Assembly: GCA_017528675.1 (NCBI GenBank) | Contig: JAFXOO010000010.1 | Span: 1-10,025, forward strand | Direction: 5' to 3' | Source: Oscillospiraceae bacterium | GTDB taxonomy: Bacteria; Bacillota; Clostridia; Oscillospirales; Ruminococcaceae | Length of the DNA stretch: 10,025 nt | In this document: positions 1-6,700 of the stretch, piece by piece | Layout: every line of letters starts with the position of its first letter | Numbering within the stretch: position 1 is the stretch's first letter | Position numbers and translations under genes: made by a program | The notes under the pieces: model-generated | What the model saw: only the letters and a program-made list of their open reading frames with translations | Database searches by the model: none | Told to the model about the DNA's origin: nothing

Positions 1-588
1 GCCGACAGAGCATCCAACCCAACCCCAGGCCGTCGTGGCGGAGGCGCACCGGTCATGCCACCGCCGCCTATGCAGCCGCCGCAGGGCTATTACGAACCGG
101 CACCGGGCTACCAGCAGCCACCGCCGCAGGGCTATTATGAACCGGCACCGGGCTACCAGCAGCCGGCGGCACCGCCGCAGGGCTATTATGAACCGGCACC
201 AGGCTACCAGCAGCCAGCGGCACCGCAGCCGCAGGGCTATTACGAACCGGCACCGGGCTACCAGCAGCCTGCTGAACCCATACCCGGCAACACCGGCAGA
301 GGGTCGAATCCTACGCCCAGCAGGAGAGGGGATTACGCACCGCCTCCCGTCAGCTTCGGCGCTGCTCCCGCTGCGCCGCCTGCGCAGGAGCCTGTTCCAA
401 GTCCGGCATACCCGGCACAGAATACCCCCTCCCTGAGCTTCGGCAGTGTGGAGGATCCCTACGGGACAGGCAGCAGGATGGATATGTCGGGCACAATCAC
501 TCCGATGGGACGGCAGGCCTTTGAGATGAAGCTCCCGTCGCCGGATGAGGATGCGGAGAAGGACACCAGGACGTCCTCGCATCATTAA
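1..588 (+). CDS. C-terminal part of a proline/tyrosine/glutamine-rich protein (5' truncated by window edge)
   Basis: Frame 1 is open from the first base to the TAA at 586-588, so the ATG at 55 is internal and the true start lies upstream. The visible 195 residues are all low complexity, with no fold I can recognise: a short Arg/Gly stretch, four copies of a QGYYEPAPGYQQP unit, then a Pro/Ala/Ser-rich stretch and a charged end (PDEDAEKDTRTSSHH). Such tails often follow a folded N-terminal domain. Because a PP2C phosphatase and a Ser/Thr kinase follow directly, an FHA or other phospho-recognition domain upstream is plausible, but that is inference and nothing in the window proves it. The segment SGTITPMG near the end has Thr residues beside Pro and could be a kinase target. 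The product looks cytoplasmic, since no membrane span is visible. Coding status is well supported by the purely synonymous variation among the repeats; function is unknown. Confidence 0.85.
   Translation, partial: ADRASNPTPGRRGGGAPVMPPPPMQPPQGYYEPAPGYQQPPPQGYYEPAPGYQQPAAPPQGYYEPAPGYQQPAAPQPQGYYEPAPGYQQPAEPIPGNTGRGSNPTPSRRGDYAPPPVSFGAAPAAPPAQEPVPSPAYPAQNTPSLSFGSVEDPYGTGSRMDMSGTITPMGRQAFEMKLPSPDEDAEKDTRTSSHH
82..270 (+). repeat. Four tandem in-frame 39-bp repeats encoding QGYYEPAPGYQQP
   Basis: Copies lie at 82-120, 127-165, 178-216 and 232-270, separated by spacers of 6, 12 and 15 bases that encode Pro/Ala/Gln. The four copies differ only at three third-codon positions (Tyr TAC/TAT, Pro CCG/CCA, and the final Pro CCA/CCG/CCT), all synonymous. 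This supports recent tandem expansion with the protein sequence kept. The copy number is likely to vary between strains by slippage or recombination. Confidence 0.95.
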
Positions 589-602
589 GTAAGGAAGGTA
601 CT

Positions 603-1325
603 ATGAGCGTTATTTGTTCAGGATATTCCCGGCAGTGCGCCAACCAGATTCATGTGAATCAGGACAAATTCGGCGCACTTCGGGTATTGGATGCAGAACA
701 GAATGAAGTGACGCTGGCACTGGTTGCAGATGGCGTATCCCTGGGCTATCAGGGGAAGTACGCCAGCTATAACACGGTGCTCTGGCTCCTTGAATGGGGA
801 AAGCAGTATTTCCCGGAGCATCGCTTTGATCTGCAAAGCATCGCCAAAGAGATACAGGATCAGATGGTGCAGTATAATCACTTTCTGAATGATTATTCTG
901 ATATGCATTCTGATACGGATACATGCTGCACTGTCTGCGGCATGGTGACAAACGGCGAGCAGATTCTGGTTTTCAATGCCGGAGACAGCCGCCTGTACGA
1001 AATGGAGGCAGGCGGTCAGTTCCGCTGTATGACACAGGATGACAAGGCGGAGGACGGCTACAGCATTGCCATGCATATCGGCGGGAAGAACGATGAGGAG
1101 ATCCGCATTTCCTTCTCAGCGGATGACTACCATGCGGAAAGCCGGTATGTGCTCTGCTCGGACGGATTTTACAAGCGATGCAATTTTCAGGAGCTTGCCG
1201 GCAGGATCTATGCCTGCAACAGCCGGCAGGAAATCGTCAATACATTGAATGCTGTTGTGGAGGAGCTCGTGAATGCGGGTGAGAATGACGACATCACCGC
1301 ACTGATTTTAGCGAGAAGTGGTTGA
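603..1325 (+). CDS. PP2C-family Ser/Thr protein phosphatase
   Basis: The 240-residue product has the PP2C (PPM) metal-dependent phosphatase motifs in order: NQD at residues 19-21 (the N-x-D position of motif 1), VADGVSLG at 41-48 with D43-G44, GDSRLYE at 127-133, CSDGFYK at 185-191 with D187, and ENDDITALI at 227-235 with D229. All the Asp residues expected to bind the two metal ions are present, so it is probably active. It should remove phosphate from Ser/Thr on targets of the adjacent kinase. At 240 residues it is about the size of a minimal bacterial PP2C domain, with no membrane span or extra domain, so it is probably cytoplasmic. The ATG at 603 follows AAGGAAGG at 591-598. Its TGA stop is one base before the kinase ATG, implying translational coupling. 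Deviations from consensus are VSLG instead of MGGH after the second Asp and DDIT instead of DNIT at the end. Confidence 0.92.
   Translation: MSVICSGYSRQCANQIHVNQDKFGALRVLDAEQNEVTLALVADGVSLGYQGKYASYNTVLWLLEWGKQYFPEHRFDLQSIAKEIQDQMVQYNHFLNDYSDMHSDTDTCCTVCGMVTNGEQILVFNAGDSRLYEMEAGGQFRCMTQDDKAEDGYSIAMHIGGKNDEEIRISFSADDYHAESRYVLCSDGFYKRCNFQELAGRIYACNSRQEIVNTLNAVVEELVNAGENDDITALILARSG
1314..1321 (+). promoter_or_regulatory. Ribosome binding site that decides the kinase start
   Basis: AGAAGTGG lies 5 bases before the ATG at 1327, inside the last codons of the phosphatase gene. The in-frame GTG at 1318 overlaps this site and has no comparable purine run in front of it, so I place the kinase start at 1327. 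Confidence 0.6.
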
Positions 1326-1326
1326 C

Positions 1327-3009
1327 ATGGATAAAAAAAGTAATATCAATGGTGTCATTTATGATACGATTGAGGAATACACGATCAACAAGTTCATAGC
1401 CGTTGGCGGCGAGAGTATTGTGTTTAAGGGCGAGAAAAAGAGCGTCGGACGTACCTATGCCTTGAAGTTCCGGGACATGGACAGATGGAGCGAATTCTTT
1501 AACTACGAGTTGAAAACGCTCAGCCGGCTGGAGCAGTGCAGCACCAGTAAGCTTGCCGGTGTCATCCCCATTATTCCGGGACAGCTCCTACAGGATCTGT
1601 ATCGGATGATCCCGGAGCACAAGAAGCAGCAGTGCATCAATCTGACGTCCCCTTATGCACATTACTTTTGTATTGTTGAGGACTACATCCCCGGATGTGA
1701 CCTGAATGAGTACTGCAACGGAGATGAATCCAAGGGCATCCAGGGGCACACGCCCATGATGAACGCCCCCTATGAGGAGGTCGTGAATTTCCAGCGGAAG
1801 CTGTTGCAGTGGACGTTGCAGTTCTGTGAGATCATGTCTCATGTGACAGAGGAGCATCGTTTCCTGCATCTGGACATCAAGCCGGAAAATATCATGATCA
1901 CGACGGAAACAGAGTCGATCACGGTAATCGACTTCGGTAAGTCAATGGAGATCAAGAACCGTAATACCGGAGTAAGCCTGAACCAGGAGTTCGGTGACAA
2001 TATCGGCGTTTACGGTACAAACGGATTTGCAGCGCCGGAATGCTGTGATTCAGTGGAGATGCGCAATCAGCTTGTGCTGGAATCGACCGGCACGGTTGAT
2101 ATCCGCAGTGATATCTTCTCTTTCGGCGCAACATTGTGGGACTGCATCAATCCGCAGCCGAACCTGCACATCAAACCGACCCAGGACGGCTATTTCCGGC
2201 GGGATCTGTTCAACACGCCAAAGGGCTATATCCCGGAGCTTGAGGAGCTGATCATCAAGTGTACCGAAAAGGATCCCGACAAGCGCTTCCAGACCTACGA
2301 TGAACTGAAAAAAGCGGCACTCCACGCCGAGGCAAAGCTCCTTGAGCGGGATAAACCCCGGAAAACGCTGCTTGCTTTCAGCATTATTGCCGGTCTGCTG
2401 GCTGTGCTGCTGCTCTTTTCGATGATAATCAATGTGCGCAGACACAGCCTGACCTTTGAGATTGCAAGGAACAATTTCAATATCATGGAGCAGGACTACA
2501 CCGAGCACAGTCTGACGGATTACAAGGATGCGGCAATTGCCCTTGTCCAGGCCAATCCTGAGGATTCCGGCTCCTATCAGGCGGTGCTCCGGGTCGCCTA
2601 CAAGGACGGCACCAGCGTCACCAAGAACGAGCTGGAGGAGGTACTGTTCAAGTGCCTCGAATATACCGAGGATCCCGCCATCAAGCAGATGTATGTCGAT
2701 ACTGTCATGCAGCATGTCAAGAGAAAAGACGATACGGTAGATGCAAAAACACTCGCAGAATCAATTTCCATCCGGTCTTCTCTTTCGGATATTGACTGTG
2801 ACGGTATGCGGCTTGCCAAGGCAATCAATGATTACCGGAAGGATCCGGTCGGCTCCTATTCGACGCTCAAGTCGTTTAAAAACCGGACGCAGTACAAGGA
2901 TGCTGTGGAGTACCTTGACAGGATGCTGATGGGCGATTCCAACCTCAGAAAGCAGATTGCGGATGCCACAGGCGTTGCTCCTGAAGATCTGGATAACAAT
3001 CGGTCATAA
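1327..3009 (+). CDS. Membrane-anchored Hanks-type Ser/Thr protein kinase with helical non-PASTA outer domain
   Basis: The 560-residue product has a full kinase domain (about residues 14-335): Gly-rich loop VGGESIVFKG (G27-G28), ATP-anchoring lysine in YALKF (K47), catalytic loop HLDIKPEN (D183, K185, N188), DFG at 202-204, GTNGFAAPE ending at 238, and DIFSFGATLWD. The catalytic residues are all kept, so it should be an active kinase rather than a pseudokinase. The usual HRD Arg is Leu, making it non-RD. One hydrophobic helix at about 348-370, followed by RRH, puts the remaining roughly 190 residues outside the cell. That part is not PASTA: it looks like a string of short helices rich in Asp, Lys and Tyr, perhaps TPR-like. 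Known transmembrane kinases of this class often sense an extracellular signal and dimerise. Start chosen at ATG 1327. The adjacent PP2C phosphatase is its natural antagonist. Substrates are unknown; the membrane neighbours and proline-rich tail protein are candidates. Confidence 0.93.
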   Translation: MDKKSNINGVIYDTIEEYTINKFIAVGGESIVFKGEKKSVGRTYALKFRDMDRWSEFFNYELKTLSRLEQCSTSKLAGVIPIIPGQLLQDLYRMIPEHKKQQCINLTSPYAHYFCIVEDYIPGCDLNEYCNGDESKGIQGHTPMMNAPYEEVVNFQRKLLQWTLQFCEIMSHVTEEHRFLHLDIKPENIMITTETESITVIDFGKSMEIKNRNTGVSLNQEFGDNIGVYGTNGFAAPECCDSVEMRNQLVLESTGTVDIRSDIFSFGATLWDCINPQPNLHIKPTQDGYFRRDLFNTPKGYIPELEELIIKCTEKDPDKRFQTYDELKKAALHAEAKLLERDKPRKTLLAFSIIAGLLAVLLLFSMIINVRRHSLTFEIARNNFNIMEQDYTEHSLTDYKDAAIALVQANPEDSGSYQAVLRVAYKDGTSVTKNELEEVLFKCLEYTEDPAIKQMYVDTVMQHVKRKDDTVDAKTLAESISIRSSLSDIDCDGMRLAKAINDYRKDPVGSYSTLKSFKNRTQYKDAVEYLDRMLMGDSNLRKQIADATGVAPEDLDNNRS

Positions 3010-3018
3010 GGAAGGAGG
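3010..3018 (+). promoter_or_regulatory. Strong Shine-Dalgarno site supporting a TTG start
   Basis: GGAAGGAGG ends 8 bases before the TTG at 3027. There is no ATG or GTG at a suitable distance, and the next in-frame ATG (3081) would cut into the membrane helix. This site therefore fixes a TTG start for the next gene. Confidence 0.85.
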
Positions 3019-3026
3019 CAGCTTCA

Positions 3027-3395
3027 TTGGATAATTTTATACTGAACAATGATACCTGGCTTCGATACCTTCCGATCGTCATGTATGGCCTTGGAATTGT
3101 GCTTGCAGCGCTGATGGTCGCCATTGGCTTCCTGATCTACCGGAGGTACAAGAACCAGAATCCGAAATCCCACAAACACCGTTCGGCATTTGCAATGGCC
3201 TATGCCGATACCTTTGCACCGCATGCTTCAAGCTCTGTGCCGCTGAAACGGAATGATCCGCCGCCGTACCAGCAGGATGCCCGGTATACACGGGTACAGC
3301 AGCCGGCAACACCGATTCCGGACAGGCCGCAGTTTGAGAATGAGCGGGGCGTGATCGAGATGTATTTTGAGTATGAGGATGAGTACAAGATATGA
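3027..3395 (+). CDS. Small single-span membrane protein with Pro/Tyr/Gln-containing cytoplasmic tail
   Basis: This 122-residue protein starts with TTG. A short N-terminal segment of about 14 residues is followed by one hydrophobic helix (about residues 15-38) ending in YRRYK. The positive-inside rule predicts the N-terminus outside and a tail of about 84 residues in the cytoplasm. The tail is disordered in character: basic near the membrane, then a PPPYQQ motif (P78-Y81) and further Gln/Pro and Thr-Pro (VQQPATPIP), ending in an acidic, aromatic tip (EMYFEYEDEYKI). The Pro-Tyr-Gln-Gln composition recalls the repeat tail encoded at 1-588. I do not recognise the family. Its place directly after the kinase and its 4-base ATGA overlap with the next gene suggest a membrane adaptor or kinase substrate, by inference only. 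The tail Thr and Ser residues are possible phosphosites. Confidence 0.85.
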   Translation: MDNFILNNDTWLRYLPIVMYGLGIVLAALMVAIGFLIYRRYKNQNPKSHKHRSAFAMAYADTFAPHASSSVPLKRNDPPPYQQDARYTRVQQPATPIPDRPQFENERGVIEMYFEYEDEYKI

Positions 3396-3784
3396 AACGA
3401 AAGATTCTGATGGTCAATAACATGTCAGTCATAAGTTTCTTCTGGTCCTCCGCCGGTCTGCTCGGAATACCATTTCTGAAGCTGGAGGTCGATGAGGCAC
3501 TTCCGCCGGGTGCATTTGTAATTGCAGCACTGTTCTGGAGCGGGCTCCTGCTGGGAATCCTTTTTCAGATCATCGTTGCGGTGATGCAGAAAAAAAGCGG
3601 ACAGCCTCCCAAAAAAACCCATCGGGAACGACGAATGCTGATCCCCATAGCGATTTTGCTGATCGCATTCGTCCTGATACTATGCTTTTGGAAAAGCAGC
3701 TTGTTGTGTACCGTTATCACGCTTGCACTTCTGCTTTTTTCAATTGAGATATATTTTTATTTGAAACGGAGGTATAGTGTATGA
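3392..3784 (+). CDS. Small four-span integral membrane protein of unknown function
   Basis: The 130-residue protein has four predicted hydrophobic helices at about residues 11-31, 40-65, 82-100 and 102-124. A basic loop (KKSGQPPKKTHRERR, 67-81) separates helices 2 and 3, and KRRYSV forms the C-terminus. The basic N-terminus, middle loop and C-terminus all predict cytoplasmic placement, which fits an even number of spans. No catalytic or transport motif is visible and I do not recognise the family. Its start overlaps the preceding stop by 4 bases (ATGA) with only a weak purine stretch before it, so translation is probably coupled. Its TGA likewise overlaps the ATG of the giant surface gene. 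ATGs at 3410 and 3422 are alternative starts. A role as membrane partner of the giant protein or kinase is inferred from position alone. Confidence 0.82.
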   Translation: MKRKILMVNNMSVISFFWSSAGLLGIPFLKLEVDEALPPGAFVIAALFWSGLLLGILFQIIVAVMQKKSGQPPKKTHRERRMLIPIAILLIAFVLILCFWKSSLLCTVITLALLLFSIEIYFYLKRRYSV

Positions 3785-6700
3785 AAAAAAGAGTGTTAAG
3801 TGTCATTCTTGCTTTCGGCATTATATTCAGCAACAGTTCGGCGCCCTTTGCAACGATTGCAGAGGACGGAACGGTGGCGGATGACGCATCCGGGGATACC
3901 GTACAGGACGAACAGAATCCTGACGACAGCGGCACCCCGCAGGAAGAACCGCCTTCTGAGGGTGATGACGAAGAACCGCAGCAGCCGGAGACTATTCAGC
4001 TCAAGGTCAAGGCAAGCCCCCAGACAGTTTACAAAGGTCAGCAGGAGCGCTACTGGAAGGATGGCAAGGTTTCCAAGGACTATCTGACATTTGAAGGCGA
4101 ACAGCCCGATGATGCCCTCAGGGATGAGATTGCCGACAGCATCAGCGTCAGCATTACCGGTGATGTCTGCACATTCACGCCCGGCCCGGAGACATTTGAC
4201 TACAATGGCAGAACGTATGCGGTGACCTATGAGCTGCCGGAAGTGACACTGGCCACCTATCAGGTTGACGCTAATCTATATACGGTGGATCAGGATGAGG
4301 TCAGGGTGAATGACCAGAACAACTTCTGCATCAGCAGCGACCAGAATTCCTTCGACCCCAATACCAAAAAGATCGACAAAAACGCACTGACGGACAAGAT
4401 CTTCTATCTCCGGAACATCAACGAGAATGCACCGGAGTATCTGGCAGTCTCCGGCCCCCTGACGGCTTGCCGTGTTGAGTACTTCTGCAAGGATGACCTT
4501 ATCACCATCACGGATAACGATGTTAACCTTCAGGCAAGCAATGCGATCAAACATGGTATTTCACTCCAGACAAGTGCCATTCTCGGCGAACGGTTTGACA
4601 ATGTCGTACTTCGTCTGTATTATGGGGATGCCAATGCCGATGGAACGCAGGATTCTATCGACTTCCTTGGCAAGATTGACGAGCAGCATAGCAGCAACGA
4701 CAGAGTGAACTATGTTTTTGAAACGCAGGTGGATGTCAAGGATGGAGAAGCAGTTTACCTGAAGAATCTGCGTGCAGAACTGCTCGTCAATGATAATCCC
4801 GTAGCATCGAAGAACAATCTGCGCTTCAAGGACAACCAGAACCACCAAGTGGATTCATTTACCCTGGATAAGATTCTGCCGGTGATTGAAAAAATCTATG
4901 TGAATCCGGATGAAAGCAAAGTGTATATTGTGGCATACGATGAAGGAAGCGGACTGCGTGAGGATGGTCACTACGGCTTTGTTCATTGGCTCGCCGAAAA
5001 GGATCCTTCCGGTGGACCCGGTAATACACTGGGGCATAGTAAAACAGGTGATCCCAATGAATACTGCATCAATTTTGACGACTATGGAATAAAAATAAAC
5101 GGTGATTTTGATGTAACCGTAGAGTTTACAGATAAAGCGGGCAACAGTATTTCAAAAAATTCCAGAGAAGATTTTGATGTTATAGTAAACGTTGACACTG
5201 AGTTGCCGGAATTCCAGGATGTCGAGATTCATTTCGGAACGAAGGATGCCGATGGCAAGATTTCGTGGAATGAAACTGCTGCAAAGTCCATTGCTGCCTA
5301 TCAGTACGGTATTTTCTCGAACCGGCCCATGCGGATTGATGTCAAAGTCACGGACAACCAGCAGGTAAAGTATGTCAGATTCGCAAGTGACGGACACGGC
5401 GATATGAATTTTACCAAAAAGACGGTTACCGAAATAGAAGAAGGCGTAGATGCAGAAGGCAATCCTACGTCGAAGGAAGTAACCAAAACACTTGATGACT
5501 GGTATTCGTGTGTGATTGATAACGGCTATTACGCCAACGCAAGACTGAAGGCAAAGGACGGTAAGAAAGATAACCAGGAAGCTGAGATCAGGCTTTCCGA
5601 ACTGTTGAAATCCTACTATCCTACCTCTGTTGACAACGCCAAGTGTCAGTCCAACCTCTACATTGAGACCGAATGCGCTTCGACCAGAATCGATCTGCCG
5701 AAGAATCCCAGGACAAATGCCGGCGAAGTATGGTTCGGTATCGACCAGCGGGAGGACGGCAAGTTCAAGATTACCGTAAACGATGACATGAGCGGTATTG
5801 CCTCGGTTGAAATCAGGGACAACGGAACGCTCATGACAAAGTTCAGCGAGAATTTTACTTCAAAAGAGGCTGTTACCAATCAGCACGAGATCGAGATTCC
5901 GCTGACGGAATTCTCGGATTATGGAAAGCATGTCCTGACTGTTACAGTAAAGGACAACGCAGGCACTCTCAACACCTACACCGAAGAAGGCGAGGTGCAC
6001 TATTCCAGGCAGAGGATCGGTGAAAGTGACGCTACCAGCGGCTATACATTCTACACTGACTTTGAAGCCCCGACAGGCTCGCTGAGCTTTGATGAAAAAA
6101 GCAAAGCTGCCAGAGTGCTGCTCGATGATAACAGCTGGTTCAACGGCAGCAGCGTATCCGGTGACGCAGATCTGGTAGGCTTTGTGGCAGCCGTTGCTGA
6201 AGATGAGCTGCATCCGTATCAGATCGAGTATGAGATCGAAAACAGTGCGCACCAGAAATGGAGCGGCACCAAAACACTGATCGGAACCGACGGTGAAGTG
6301 GTACCTGCCACATTTGATGAAACAGGTGCATCTGTTTCGAAGGACGGAGAGCATTGGATGAAGGTTTCCGTGACCTTCGTTGACCGTGCCGGCAACAAGG
6401 GCGAGCCGGTCACGCTGGAATACTACAAGGACACGGAATCCCCCAGAATCAATGAAGTGAAGGTCAGCAAGACCGAAGCCGCAGCAGACAAGATCATCCG
6501 CATCCTGACATTTGGCATCTATTCCAATTATGAGATTCTGTATACTGTGGATGCCAGCGATGCGGCAAATGACAGCGGCCTGGATAAACATGCTGCACAG
6601 ATCACATTCGGCACTACGAATTACTCCATGGATTACAAGGAGGAGAACGGCAAGCAGCTCTACACAAGAGTCCTGTCGGCCAAGGATGAAAATGTTCTTT

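Noticed and set aside
55..57. ATG at 55 as the start of the first gene
   Set aside because: The frame is open to the left edge and the same low-complexity composition begins before this ATG; no ribosome binding site precedes it.
82..270. CRISPR-like array
   Set aside because: The repeats are in-frame coding units with 6-15 base spacers that encode Pro/Ala/Gln, not unique spacers of about 30 bases.
35..436. Arg/His/Ser-rich 133-codon + strand frame overlapping the repeat tail
   Set aside because: It is the +1 shadow of the GC-rich tandem repeats; the repeat differences are synonymous only in frame 1, which marks frame 1 as the coding one.
1318..1326. GTG at 1318 as kinase start
   Set aside because: It overlaps the likely ribosome binding site AGAAGTGG; ATG 1327 is correctly spaced from it.
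1327..3009. EssB/YukC-type secretion pseudokinase
   Set aside because: Lys, HxD, DFG and APE motifs are all intact, the kinase domain is full length, and no WXG100 or FtsK-type ATPase gene is seen in the window.
3723..3751. Possible promoter before the giant gene (TTGCAC with a GAGATA-like -10)
   Set aside because: It lies inside the preceding gene in an AT-rich stretch encoding a membrane helix; the -10 match is poor and the ATGA overlap indicates read-through.
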